From contig NW_017265164.1 of the NCBI RefSeq assembly GCF_001638985.1, positions 1 to 64,000 of the forward strand: a DNA stretch of 64,000 nt. Direction: 5' to 3'. The notes under the pieces are model-generated. The model ran no database searches. It was not told where the DNA came from and saw only the letters and a program-made list of their open reading frames with translations. How positions within the stretch are numbered: position 1 is the first letter of the stretch; each line of letters begins with the position of its first letter. This document shows, in pieces, positions 11,990 through 23,680 of the stretch. A program made the translations under genes and the position numbers. This DNA is from Phycomyces blakesleeanus NRRL 1555(-) (lineage: Eukaryota > Mucoromycota > Mucoromycetes > Mucorales > Phycomycetaceae).

Positions 11990-14597
11990 TTTAACAAAGT
12001 AGGTAAATGTGGAAGAAAGAAAGAAAGAAAAAGACAGTGGGTGTGAAATTCTGTTGAATAATAGCAAAAGCAATAATGGCTCAAGTATACAGAGAAATAC
12101 ATATAAAGTAAAATGATTTAATCTTAATAATGCATCTCAAAGGCTCAGCCTAACGCACAGTAGAGAGCATGCTTACGTATTTGGGTGTGCTTACTGACCA
12201 TTTTATGCATAACGTACATATTCATGCATGCACTTAAACTGTTGATATTTAAAGGGGATGTCCGTATAGATAGTATAGTATTCTGGACTACTTCAATACA
12301 TTAAAGTTCAAATATATCAAACGAATAATATTTTTGGTAAGATTATATAGGTATTTTTTACACCCAAGTACACAAGTACACAATTATACTAATATTGCTG
12401 TATACATTATTACCATGCAAACAGGCATATTAAAGAGAGAGGCATTTGTCTTGAAAACTCTATATAAAATTTCTGACTTTTTTAGACATCGGGAGACGGG
12501 TATTATTATTGTTATTTTGCAATGAACCCCTGAGTCCAAATAGCCAGAATATCATGTAGTTACCTTACCCAGCTTAAGATACATTTATATGAATATCTTA
12601 TATTACGCTATGTTGATAAGCTATCAATGGAATAAATAACTGAAGATTATAAAATGCATAAAAATAATAATATACGGATACTCGTCCTAACAGCTCTCTT
12701 GAGCAAGTAGCATAAATATACTTAATCAAAAGAAGGACATTATTTCGTAAAAATAAATACTGTATAAAGGTGGCATATAATTACTTGAAAAGTTTTTCTT
12801 AACGCACAAAACACAGTTAATAACTTTAATTGTTTTTTTAAAGAAGTAGCCAAAATAATTGTCTCCCCATGCCTTTGAGAGCTTCACCTGTAGTGACTTC
12901 TAAGTTGATTATCAGTTGCCTGGAAATATTCTCAGGCTTAGTAGAAAAATATTTAATTGTGTGCTTTTATTTTTATAGCTGTTTATGCTACCTCACCAAA
13001 TGCTTTACAAATTAGTTCTTTATAAATAATCCCTTTTTTTTTACACACATATAAACTATACCAGCTTATGTCCCCCCTTTTAGTTTGTAAATAAATTTAT
13101 GTTCTACATGTTGGCAAATAAAGATATAAAACAAAACATAAAAATATTTAAAGCTTTAAAGCCCCCAAAACCACCAAGAGACGGACACTTATCATGACTT
13201 GTGAACATATCTTGCTTTATCAAAGCAATATATGTGGGCTCACTGTCAAATAATCAAGATGTAAATAGTTTTTTTTCTGGCTTAAAAAAACGTAACAGTA
13301 TCGAGTTTATAAGTAGTACACAGGTACTATTCTCTCAACATAGAAAAAATAATGCTATACGATGTATTATATAATCACCTCTATCATAATACATATATAT
13401 TATTACTAGCCAAAGTCAAACTAATGCTTTTATACTTGAGCCTCACTATATACATTTATGCTTAAATTTTTTGATTGAAAGCATGTGTATGTCGTATGTG
13501 CTTTCTTATTTTTATTAAATGCTAAATTTTTCTACAAGTTCTGCCCAATTATTTTTCCAACGATTGGTAAATAATTAGACAGTGTTTTTAGTATATGTAT
13601 ATAGTGGATCAAATTAATTATGGCTTGAAATATTTGAAAATAGTTATTTATACAGCCTTTTTGTGTCACACAATCTGTCTATATAGACTATAATAAGAAT
13701 TATTAAAATGTACCATAACAACAGTGATAAAGTTTAATTACTTACTGCGAAACTCCATTTTTCTTTACACATTAAAAAAAAGCATTTACTGCGACTCTAT
13801 CAGGAGTGAATCATTGTTAAAAGACATTTGTCAAATACTCAGGGCTAGTGATTTGAGCCATGATGAGCACAATAATGATATGAAGAGATGATGAAAAATA
13901 AAAACAAATTGAAAGACGAGCGAGAACGAAGAGCCAGAAAATTTCAGATGACAAACAAGAAATAAAAGAAACCTTTGAGGCACAGAGTTACATAGCTGAG
14001 ACTTTCTGGAACAAGAACATTCCAAGTATTGAGAAGAGTTGATTTCGAACCACCAAAAGAAAAAAGACAACTCAAATTGTATTCTGTTGGTAAGATTACC
14101 TTTAACTATAAAAAGAAGAATTGAACTTTAGAAGATTCTATTTTTTTTTCTGCTATGACTTCATTTTATATCAAGGGTCTAGAGTGCTTAGATATGTATG
14201 TTGGTGATTTGTTTAGTTCAAAGTTGCTGCTGTTATAGTAGAGATTCCACAAAAAAACCCAATCAAAATGTATTGGGAAACCTTATAACCTAAAATAAAC
14301 TGAATGTTTTCTCGGCTTTTAATGTTATTCTTTTTTCTGAATGAAAAACACAAATCAGAAAGTAAGTTTTAGTTATTGTACAGCCTGCCTATATCATTAA
14401 TTGCCACATTCAAAAGAAGTAAATTATACACAATTAACTTTTGGCTTATTAACGGCTTCAATATACAATAAGGAGATATATATTCATATAGAAGCAGCCA
14501 ATTAATTGTAAATATATTTTTCTTGGGTTTGTCAAACATACACAGGAATTCTCGTGTAACACATTTCTTGAATTCTTGAAAACGAAGATAAAGAAAG
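11990..14597. other. Gene-free AT-rich region
   Basis: No supported gene is seen. A plus-strand stretch at 13900-14050 shows a short coding-like run (KQIERRARTKSQKISDD) broken by stops within 40 codons. It may be a dead exon but is too short to name. The rest is TA-rich. Confidence 0.45.
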
Positions 14598-14651
14598 GTA
14601 TAACTCCCCTTACTTAGCTGTTATATCTTATTATTTTTTTTAATCTTTTAG
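14598..14651 (+). other. Probable 5'UTR intron of the F-box gene
   Basis: GAAAG|GTATAACTCC is followed by a pyrimidine-rich tract and CTTTTAG|G, ending two bases before the ATG at 14653. The 54-nt length and both borders match introns elsewhere in the window. Confidence 0.5.
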
Positions 14652-14652
14652 G

Positions 14653-16476
14653 ATGGCCGAAAAGCTTTCCCCCAATCTCATCAGCTATATCGCAACATTT
14701 ATACCAAAAGCAGACCAAATTTCTTGCTCGATCGTATGCAAGAAATGGACCCAGCCCCTTCTAAATGTTATTTGGAGTAAAATAATACTGAGCCAAAGAG
14801 ACATCGACAACATTTGTAACAAATATGGTCAAGCCAACAACTACTGGAAGAATTCACATCGAGTGTGGGCACTTACACTCACAAATTTACCGTCCAACCG
14901 CGCCATTTTCCTGCCAATATTACAACAGATGTTTAGAAGGTTATCATACCTTGAATACACCGAAGTGTATCAAGACAAACGTTGGATTGTGGATAGCCTG
15001 AATTGGAACTTATGGAACTCCTTGACGTATCTCAATGTGACCCTGGAGTATGTAGACAAATCTCTTGTCTTGATGGAAATGTTTGAAAAACTATCTGTAC
15101 TCAGGAGGCTTTCCAATATTACAATCGAAGATGCCAGAAATACTGCAAAAAATACTACAGTTTCATGGCTGGATATAGAGTCTCTTCATCAATATTTGCC
15201 CAGACTGAAATATTTGAAAGTCGGCCTTATTTTGACTCCAATCACAGACGCCGATGTTGAACTACTTCATTGTATTCCACCAGCATATACCTTGACTAGA
15301 GCAGAATACAGTACTAGATACATGGACGATATCTGGGTGCTTTACCTTTCCCTGAAGTATCCTAGTCTGCAGACACTTCGTCTTGCACCATATTATACTG
15401 ACTGTACTACTCCCACTACTACTGAGAGTATACGTCTATACGAAAAGGAAAAGCCCATTTCTTCGATCCATACTTTTTTAACACTCAACAAGTTTTTTCC
15501 AAATCTTACCAGGGCAGATTTATGCTGGAAATCTCCAAATGGATGGAAATCTTCTGTATTCTACGACGTTTTTTCGAAATTCGGCACAAGTCTAGTCCAC
15601 TTAAATGTCTATCTCCATGAAAGCCTAGACATACAATTATTAAACTCCACTATCGACAAGAGCCGTATTTCAAAAGGTCTGAAAATAATGACACTATTTG
15701 TATATAAAAGTAGCTTTTCAAAGTGTGGAAACCTCGCTTTCACTATCAGTCTCTATCCATACCTTGCTGAATTAAACATAAATGCCATACATACTCCAAT
15801 AGAAATAAACAATATATTGGTTCATTGTCCAGTTTTACAAAAACTTGGCATAGAAAATAGCTCTGTTTATCTTGACAACCTTTCTACTCATACATACCCA
15901 CACTGTCTAAAAAAGCTAAATCTGGCCCACCTGGAAGTCAGTACACAAGTCTTAAATTATATATCCATTTGTTGCAGAGGCTTAAAGACCCTCAAAATGT
16001 CTTTTCTCAAATTCTCTGACTCTAGCTTTGAGGAAAATGGTCAACTGCTCGTCGATATGCCATTTACTCAATTGGACACACTGACTGTCCGGGAGATTCT
16101 TTTTGATAAACACCCTATCCACCATTTTGCTATCGAGCAGCTCAAAGGCCTTACATCATCTCTAACGACAAATCATAAAGAGTTAACACAACACATAAGT
16201 ATGGGAGAAGAACTCAAGTTCAGCTGGTATCATTTATGCCAAGATAAAACGAATAGAAAGCTTCGATCCATAGCTTGGGGGCTTTCAAGGCGGGACATCG
16301 AATTTGCAAAAAGATACTATAGAGACTTTGGACGAAGAAGAAGGCGTGAAAAGAAACGAAAAGACATGCGTCGAAGTAATGGCTTAGTACTAAGACGGTT
16401 CTGGAAAAGAGATCTTCAATATGGCATGATCCTATTTCGATTCAGGTTCATTAAAGATTACTATATTACACCTTAA
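14653..16476 (+). CDS. F-box protein with LRR-like repeats
   Basis: A single open frame of 607 residues. Residues 5-45 (LSPNLISYIATFIPKADQI, then CSIVCKKW) fit the F-box consensus, which binds Skp1 in SCF ubiquitin ligases. The rest has repeated Leu-rich segments of LRR flavour such as LPRLKYLKVGLIL, YPHCLKKLNLAHLEV and CCRGLKTLKMSFLKF, a likely substrate-binding surface. A very basic tail (about residues 555-580, GRRRRREKKRKDMRR) may be a nuclear signal. An AATAAA overlaps the stop codon. Many such single-exon F-box/LRR genes occur in Mucoromycota, so the substrate cannot be inferred. The start follows a likely 5'UTR intron, and no upstream in-frame Met competes. Confidence 0.85.
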   Translation: MAEKLSPNLISYIATFIPKADQISCSIVCKKWTQPLLNVIWSKIILSQRDIDNICNKYGQANNYWKNSHRVWALTLTNLPSNRAIFLPILQQMFRRLSYLEYTEVYQDKRWIVDSLNWNLWNSLTYLNVTLEYVDKSLVLMEMFEKLSVLRRLSNITIEDARNTAKNTTVSWLDIESLHQYLPRLKYLKVGLILTPITDADVELLHCIPPAYTLTRAEYSTRYMDDIWVLYLSLKYPSLQTLRLAPYYTDCTTPTTTESIRLYEKEKPISSIHTFLTLNKFFPNLTRADLCWKSPNGWKSSVFYDVFSKFGTSLVHLNVYLHESLDIQLLNSTIDKSRISKGLKIMTLFVYKSSFSKCGNLAFTISLYPYLAELNINAIHTPIEINNILVHCPVLQKLGIENSSVYLDNLSTHTYPHCLKKLNLAHLEVSTQVLNYISICCRGLKTLKMSFLKFSDSSFEENGQLLVDMPFTQLDTLTVREILFDKHPIHHFAIEQLKGLTSSLTTNHKELTQHISMGEELKFSWYHLCQDKTNRKLRSIAWGLSRRDIEFAKRYYRDFGRRRRREKKRKDMRRSNGLVLRRFWKRDLQYGMILFRFRFIKDYYITP

Positions 16477-16591
16477 TAAAACTAAACGTGAAGTAAAGCA
16501 ATATGCATATAAATTACGGGAAGGAAAAGCGGATACATATACGATAAAGGTAAGACATTTGAAGATTTGACTTTCTTTTTGAGCTATTGCA

Positions 16592-16686
16592 CCATGAAAA
16601 ATGAACGGTGGTTCTTATAGCAATTTTGGAAAATATCTCTGGTACTATCCAAAATTGTCATAAGAGTTACCACTCATTTATCATAG
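16592..16686. repeat. 95-bp imperfect inverted repeat (hairpin) 3' of the F-box gene
   Basis: Arms of about 39 bp at 16592-16630 and 16648-16686 are separated by 17 bp. The inner parts match best (GCAATTTTGGA against TCCAAAATTG). TA dinucleotides occur near both outer ends. It may be a foldback MITE, a 3'-end hairpin of the neighbouring transcript, or a small-RNA source. Confidence 0.6.
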
Positions 16687-16689
16687 TAT

Positions 16690-17590
16690 AATAGAAAAAA
16701 GAAGATGGGAGAAATTGACACCGAAACATAGATTTAGCAAAACATAATAATAAGAATAATAATAATAATACTGAATCAAAATAAAATATCACATAAAACT
16801 TAGCCCTAGAATGTCAAATATTTTACTAGAATCTCATCACTTAAACTCTTCCTATTTTTCAAAAGGATACTATACAAGGTTAAGGTTTTGTTTCATTTTA
16901 CTCCTATGTATACAAACTTAAAGCAATTTGGCACGGTGAAGGCGGTACACCATGAGTACAATTTGAGAAAAACATATTTGATTTTTTGTTTTGACAATGT
17001 CACATTTGTTGAAAAACCAAATAGTAATTCTGGCCACCCACAATAATAGACACATTGTAATTGAAGATACTTTATAAATTTTATAAACTAGCTAGATGCA
17101 TACAGACCTTTATACTCCAAATAAATAATACAAGAAAAATACCATCATAAAATATACCTGAAGGCACAAAATATTTCGAATAGTTCATTTACGAAATATA
17201 GAAAGCTCATCTATCCTATTCAAGTCAATCCCAAAATAAGTAGAACCAGTTATTATTTTTAGATGTGAGCTTTATAAAAACAATTTCAATTGCCATAAAA
17301 AAAAGGCTCCGTTGTAGGAATTCAGAAAATCGAGGAGCTGATTAATCTTTTTTGGGTACTTGTTTCGCTAAAAGACATTGCCTTCACAAAATTACATACA
17401 TTTGGGGACGGTATATTTGCGATACTCTGGGGAGTTCTATACCAATGTCTGAATCTAAAAGAAAAACAAAGATTGTCTATAAATAATTAAATAGTTAAAT
17501 ACAAATAAAAAATAAAAGTTGAAGATGAGGTTAATCTTCTTTATTGTGATTTCTATTATATATGTGTGCCTTTGGACTTTAAGTATGACC
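16690..17590. other. Intergenic, no gene seen
   Basis: AT-rich with an (AAT)n tract at about 16746-16772. No exon or repeat boundary was recognised. Confidence 0.5.
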
Positions 17591-17591
17591 A

Positions 17592-18720
17592 ATGGTGGGT
17601 TGGTTATGTAGGGTAAATAGCCAAATCAATTACAAGGAAATGAATACAAGTGGAAAGACAATTCTTATTAAAGACCGAATAACAAAATGGTTATTTGACT
17701 ACTTCATTATACACTACGTCACCACTTCCAAATTAATTACGATGAAAGATACAAGAAACAGCGGTAGATTCTATCCACCATGTCAAGTACATATATTCAT
17801 TTTTTTTTGTTCTTACAGTTGTGGCCATGGCAACAAGAAAATAATATCAGGGGTATTACATTTATAGACGTTTTAAAACATATTTGATCCAGTTACACAA
17901 AAGTATTGATCATCTCAAGGATACATTAGTAGGGAAAATCCATCATCAAAATGAAGATTACGTACACGTTTGTGAAAAAAAACATAAAGTACAATACAAT
18001 ATATATATCTCTTTAGCAAAGAAAAGCCGGTAGTATAGTATGAGAAAAGGTGTTATTCGATTAGAGCCTCGATGGATTCTCTAAATAACAAGCAGTTTAA
18101 TATTCTACGTTATACATCAACTTGATGAAAAGAACACAATTCTAACTTTCGATACATTATTTGATTCTAATACCCATTTCATTTTTGCTACAACGGATGA
18201 CCTGTCTTTATATTCTACAACGCTATTAAAAATTTATGGTATTGGATTAGAGCATATATTGTAGTCTAAACCGGATTAAGAACTCCAAAATTTGTATGAA
18301 GCCTACCTCAAGATTAGTAAAGAGAATGGGCTAGGTAGACATAATTTATTATTCAAACAGTCAGTAATTATCAATGACCTTAAACATGAGTTGGTAAGGT
18401 CTGATTGTGGAGGCATTGACGGGATTTCAGACGCTAATAATACCCAAGCTGAGATAACAACCTACATTAGCGTTCCTAGAGCAATTAATTACGATACTAT
18501 CGAATATTGAGGGACTATTAAAACAGCTAAAGCAAGTCATAGATTTTGGAGAAAATAAGGATATTAACAAAATAATAGAAAAAAAAAACATAGTGTGAAG
18601 GCTGTTCCAAATCTGGCTCGTAAGCAAAAAACGAATTGGATAGGATAAAATGGGCTGTATTTGGACATAGCTAGCATTAGAGACAATTATAGCATTGAAG
18701 ACTGGAATAAGACAATGCAT
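17592..18720 (+). pseudogene. Decayed gene remnant of unknown family
   Basis: Several plus-strand frames in succession have real-protein character but are broken by stops and shifts. They include NYKEMNTSGKTILIKDRIT near 17630, KSIDHLKDTLVGKIHHQNED near 17905, a 72-codon frame at 18292-18510 (YEAYLKISKENGLGRHNLL), LLKQLKQVIDFGENKDINK near 18515, and DIASIRDNYSIEDWNKTMH to 18718. The shared direction and order suggest one old gene or transposon gene. No diagnostic motif was recognised, so no function is given. Confidence 0.45.
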
Positions 18721-18795
18721 GTGTGTAGTATACTTCTTTTTATATAATAAATATCACTGGCAAAATGTTTAATTTTTATCAATTAAAGACCCTGG

Positions 18796-19091
18796 TGTAG
18801 TTGGATGAGTTAAGATTCATGATAAATAACAATCGTTTTAAATGATTGGTGAATTAAGTCATATTAAAGTAATCAGTAGCGCCATAAACCTTAAAGTGGG
18901 GATATATGTACAGGGGTGCGTGATGGCGTGGGATTGATTTCGATTAATGATTTTGGGATATTGTTATTTTTAGAGATGCTTGTCCAAGGACTTCAAAACT
19001 TGGGAGGTAAAAGTCAATGATTTGACTACTTGCCCGTTAAAAAACCTAGTCCCAAGCCCAGTTGAGCACGGTTAACATGGTATCAAAGCCA
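18796..19091 (+). mobile_element. Possible LTR followed by a tRNA primer-binding site
   Basis: TGGTATCAAAGCCA at 19078-19091 is close to the TGGTATCAGAGCC primer-binding site typical of Ty1/copia elements. It directly follows a segment ending in AACA. A TGTAG...AACA segment (18796-19077, about 282 bp) could be the 5' LTR. No second LTR or readable gag-pol follows. Seen: the PBS-like word. Inferred: the LTR limits. Confidence 0.3.
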
Positions 19092-20050
19092 AGGGAAAAA
19101 AAGGAACTTTATAAGCAATTCACAAGAATTAAAAAAAGTCTGTATTCTCCACGGATTTTTGAAAATTCGATCCAAAAGTTATATATATATATGTTATTGG
19201 ATGAGTATGTCCAATAGACTCAAAGAAGCTATCAAAGCTAATTGTGGTTATACAATATATTAAACTCTTGTTTTTACATGTTCTTCTTTTTATAATATAT
19301 ATACGGGAAATTTAACATTTAAATTTATATGGTCATATTTTTGAGATGTAACATAATCTACTTGATGTATATTTTATTGAGAATTAGAAATCAAATACTT
19401 TATCACTGACCTCTAGTATAGAGGGGGTATAAGAAAGCTATCTAAATATTACCGTATCTTTCAAACAAATACATATTATCTACTATAAGTTCAAAGTATG
19501 TCTCTTTAAAGACAAACATTAGCAATTTTACTTTACAACAAGGTAAGAAAAATAACCAGATTATATTGAACATATTTCCTATATATGATATCACTAAATT
19601 GGGTGTAAGATGTGAATACTTGACTGGGTAGGCATACTTACATAACACAGTATTCAAGTTTAGTGTTATAGACGACACATAGATTCAAATACACACACAC
19701 ACACCTAGTCTTAGTAGTTGTATCTGGTCATATGCAGATTCTTATTATATATATTTATACCATAAACTGTGTTTATAAAGCTTCTACGTGTCAAGCATAT
19801 TTTCTTTTCATTGATGTATTATTTATTTGTCACCTCAATGGAAAAACTTATTTAAATATGTGTGTATTATTCAGAGTAACCTTTATACAGTGAGTCCAAC
19901 AAATAATGTCAGTGGATAGTCAAAATTAATTTCATATTTTCAGAAATAAATAGTGTATCTTTAGAAACGATGTCGCCTGCTTAGAAAGCTTGGCACCCGA
20001 AAATATAAAAGGAGGGTGGGTATAATTTCTAATAACTTTACAATTTGACA
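19092..20050. other. AT-rich, no gene seen
   Basis: Short frames only. A possible remnant of the element whose primer site lies at 19078, but nothing can be aligned. Confidence 0.4.
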
Positions 20051-20125
20051 TGAGTACAGCATTTTTATATGAAGATGGGCCCGGGAATGTTATTGATGAA
20101 GGTGGTGGTACTGAGTTCCATTGAA
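20051..20125 (+). pseudogene. N-terminal fragment of a Tc1/mariner transposase
   Basis: ATG at 20051 opens MSTAFLYEDGPGNVIDEGGG, which lines up with MSSIKLIYEDGQGKIVNEDG, the start of the mariner transposase at 25569. The frame stops after about 24 codons and no further transposase motif follows. Seen: the similarity of the two N-termini. Inferred: an old, truncated copy. Confidence 0.45.
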
Positions 20126-20630
20126 TACAGTCGTTGATTTTCTTCCATCGTGTGTTCATTAAATCCTCAGTAAATTTTAAGCACATCAAAGTCTTCAACC
20201 TCTCCTAGCACAGCGATCCATGATCAAGAATCTATAAAGAAAATTATGTTATTGTGATATTTCCATAATTTCAAATTTATTTTAAAATCCACTTTCAGAC
20301 AATACACAATACCCAGTTTCGAATAATGACATACGAGAGTATTATATACACGACGTATACATAAAGATAAAGACTATATGAAACATAGTGATACACTACT
20401 TCAACCGCTCACAATAGTGAAGGCACGCATTATCTTTAGTTCTAGGTACTATAAAGCATGCTACAAGAAGGGCCAAGCAAAACAAACTAAGAGACAATAA
20501 GAAATAACTGTTTTGCTTTTCGAAGAGATTTTTTATATCAAAGTTATTGCCCTAAAGAGTAGAATCACTCATTTTGCTTTTATAAAATAAAAGCATGGTA
20601 CTAATAAGGGATATTAAACCAGCATAAATG
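20126..20630. other. Short intergenic stretch, nothing recognised
   Basis: AT-rich sequence between the mariner fragment and the 3' end of the six-exon gene. Confidence 0.5.
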
Positions 20631-22594
20631 TTACATTAAAACATGAGCAACAGTTTTATCTTGAGGCACTTGAACCAGCCCCAACGACTCCATCTCTAGC
20701 TGGTGAAAAACCCTATCTTGTTCAGCCATATCACTCTAAAAAGGGCCAAGTCATTAAAAGTAGCAGTAATATCATATCAATCCTAAATACGTACCATCAG
20801 GAAAGCGAAAAGTTCAAAAACCTTAGTATAGTGAATTATGCCAGAGAAGGAGAGAGGTATGGAGGCAGAACGGCATTCAACAACTTGCCATTGGGAAGCA
20901 GACTTAATTTTGTATCGAACTAAAGTCATCTTATTTTGAATTATATGGCAAGTATAGACTCGTGCCTTCTTCATCGTACTGAAAGAGGCTTTTTTGTAGT
21001 TTGACACAAAAGACTTCAAATTGTCTGACCCACTTTTCATGTTCTTTAAGGTATCATTCAAACTGTGCGACAAGACGTTTGAATTGTTGAATCTTAAAGC
21101 AAAGGAATGTTAGTGAATACTATTTAAGATAAATGATAACAATAACAATAATAATCAATTGATCATACCCAGATGATTCAATAAGAAGATAGTTTAATTC
21201 TTTGTCAACCAGTCTTCCAATACCGTCTAGTAGCTTCAAGCTACCTTTATCTTTAGCAAAGTTATTTGACACAAGCCATACATAATCAGAATCCTTCGCC
21301 TTTTTCTCGCACCTTGAGCCCCTATTATTATTAGTGGGATCTTATTTAAGTGTTTTTGTCAAATAATACCTACCAGACATAATTCAGCTTTTTTGTTGTA
21401 TTCCCAAATGCTTTAAAGATAGGAATAAACAGTTCACAATAAGCAGTTCTTTCATCGTTTTGGTTATATGTGTGTGTACGCATGCAATTTAAGAGAAAGT
21501 CAACAATAGTAAATTTCACAAAATTCAAAAACGGCAGGTCAGGGACGGTTCCTAGGTTTTTGAACATATCCTTTTCAGACCAATTTACGATTCTTGCAAC
21601 CCAATCCATGACATCAGACCCCAAATTTTTCAAGCTTTGCAAGTTGTTTTGTTCTTGCATCATAGCTTCATATTCAGCTTTGGTTTCATCGGACGCTTCT
21701 GATTCACAAGTACTCACGCATATATCAAAATAATATCTGACAACCGATAGATCTTCAGCTTGTATCACAGGCTTGTGGGGTGAGATCAAGTGTTTTGCAG
21801 GAGGTTGGAATCTGTAAACATTTTTTTCTTTTACAACAGTCATTCCGTAAACCTAAATAAAAGTGATACATTAACAATGTGTGATAGTTAAGTAGTAAGA
21901 GATATATACGTCGTCTATAGCACTGAAAACATCATCATCATCATCGCTTTTGGTATTTTCAACAGCACTGTCATCTTCAGTATTGCATGAGGTAGTTGGG
22001 AGTATCGGGTGTGATATCTCGTCGTCGTCTTCAAACAACTTTTGATTTACACTTCTCTGTGAGAAATTCGGACCAGTTTAAAAAGCATATTATATACATG
22101 CATACCTTATCAATTTTTTGCTTTTTGTTTAATTCTTTATTGACGTTTCCTTCTCCAACCTTTTGTACTCTTTTAGTTATTATTCTGTTGCTTGCAATTC
22201 TTGTTTCTGCCTTTAAAATGTTCACGCTTCTCTTTTCTCTCCATTCTACTTCTTTCAACCCATATAAAGCCATAATTTGATTATTGACAAATTTGTTACT
22301 AAGATAGGTTTCCAAACGACCACAGTAATTTTGTACAGTCTTCATCACTTCTTTGTTCTCCCTGATCTTCTTTAAGAAATTTGAGGTGGTTGTTAACAGA
22401 GCATGGCCATTCTTTGCAACAACAGGTGATGCTTCAAAATATGCATCTAACAACTCAGGGATCTTGCCCCAATTTTGCAATTCCCCAGTAAACAAATAAG
22501 AGGGTAAATTTAAGGCATGTCTTAAGCTATCGGGTATAGTGTAGTCTTTAATAGTAGCGTATGGTTTAGGTAATTTGGGTGGTGTTATAGACAT
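20631..22594 (-). CDS. Six-exon gene of unknown function
   Basis: Exons: 22594-22106, 22056-21910, 21852-21374, 21321-21169, 21092-20795, 20735-20631. All five introns (49, 57, 52, 76 and 59 nt) have GT-AG ends and keep frame, giving 556 residues. Exon 1 contains SLRHALNLPSYLFTGELQNW. Exon 2 is acidic (DDDE and DDDDD runs). Exon 3 has VYGMTVVKEKNVYRF and a region rich in Trp/Phe. Exons 4-5 include KDSDYVWLVSNNFAKDKGSL and ARVYTCHIIQNKMTLVRYKI. No signal peptide, membrane helix, zinc ligand set or catalytic motif is recognised. The frame-perfect exons argue for a live gene. It may belong to a fungus-specific expanded family, but that is inference. Confidence 0.8.
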
Positions 22595-22751
22595 TTTCAG
22601 CTACACAGATAAAAAAGGGTAGAGGTTCTAAGCGTGTGCGCAAAATACATTGAATCTAGACGTCATTGTCGGACATTTAACTTTACTGGGCTTACAAAAA
22701 TAATAATTTCAATTAGACAAATACCATCATGCTTTGATTTAACTAAAGCTA
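22595..22751. other. Upstream region of the six-exon gene
   Basis: A short spacer before the tandem duplication. No TATA box is obvious. Confidence 0.4.
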
Positions 22752-23671
22752 TCATACATCACTCATGTGAATCTGCTATGCTTTGTTTTCTACCATTTGA
22801 GCCACCTATGGTGTTTGCAAAGTACAAGTATTGAGCTAGTGCACACTGTTCTAAGCAATCATCAAGATTTGTTAGAGATTGGGCGATCTGAACGTGTGCC
22901 GATGTTTGTGTATGTACGCCATCTTATTTTGCACTGATATTCTAGTAAGTAACAATGTATTTAGCTTGCTCCTTTCAGATAAACTAACTGTATTTTTTCT
23001 TTTATAAAATTCTGCAAGTGACGTTTAATCAGAGCGCTTTATGCCACTCATGTGAATCTGCTATGCTTTGTTTTCTACCATTTGAGCCACCTATGGTGTT
23101 TGCAAAGTACAAGTGTTGAGTTAGTGTACAATGTTCTAAGCAATCATTGAGATTTGTTAGAGATTAGGCGATCTGAACTTGTACCGGCATAAAGCTTGTT
23201 AAACTTTTATGAATATCTATGCTACCTTACATCACTCATGTGAATCTGCTATGCTTTGTTTTCTACCATTTGAGCCACCTATGGTGTTTGCAAAGTACAA
23301 GTATTGAGCTAGTGCACACTGTTCTAAGCAATCATCAAGATTTGTTAGAGATTGGGCGATCTGAACGTGTGCCGATGTTTGTGTATGTACGCCATCTTAT
23401 TTTGCACTGATATTCTAGTAAGTAACAATGTATTTAGCTTGCTCCTTTCAGATAAACTAACTGTATTTTTTCTTTTATAAAATTCTGCAAGTGACGTTTA
23501 ATCAGAGCGCTTTATGCCACTCATGTGAATCTGCTATGCTTTGTTTTCTACCATTTGAGCCACCTATGGTGTTTGCAAAGTACAAGTGTTGAGTTAGTGT
23601 ACAATGTTCTAAGCAATCATTGAGATTTGTTAGAGATTAGGCGATCTGAACTTGTACCGGCATAAAGCTTA
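22752..23671. repeat. 473-bp tandem duplication, each unit holding two diverged 145-bp repeats
   Basis: The core CACTCATGTGAATCTGCTAT occurs at 22760, 23045, 23233 and 23518. Copies 1 and 3 are essentially identical, as are 2 and 4, with a period of 473 bp. Within a unit, copies 1 and 2 differ mostly by C/T and G/A changes. So an older duplication was itself recently copied in tandem. No convincing coding sequence. The array ends where the mariner fragment at 23681 begins. Confidence 0.9.
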
Positions 23672-23680
23672 ATTTTGTTA

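Noticed and set aside
13831..14070. 79-codon minus-strand frame opposite a short coding-like plus-strand run
   Set aside because: Neither strand has a usable exon structure; the plus-strand run is stopped within 40 codons.
22752..23671. CRISPR-like spacing of repeats
   Set aside because: Four 145-bp cores at unequal distances in a eukaryotic window are a nested duplication, not a CRISPR array.
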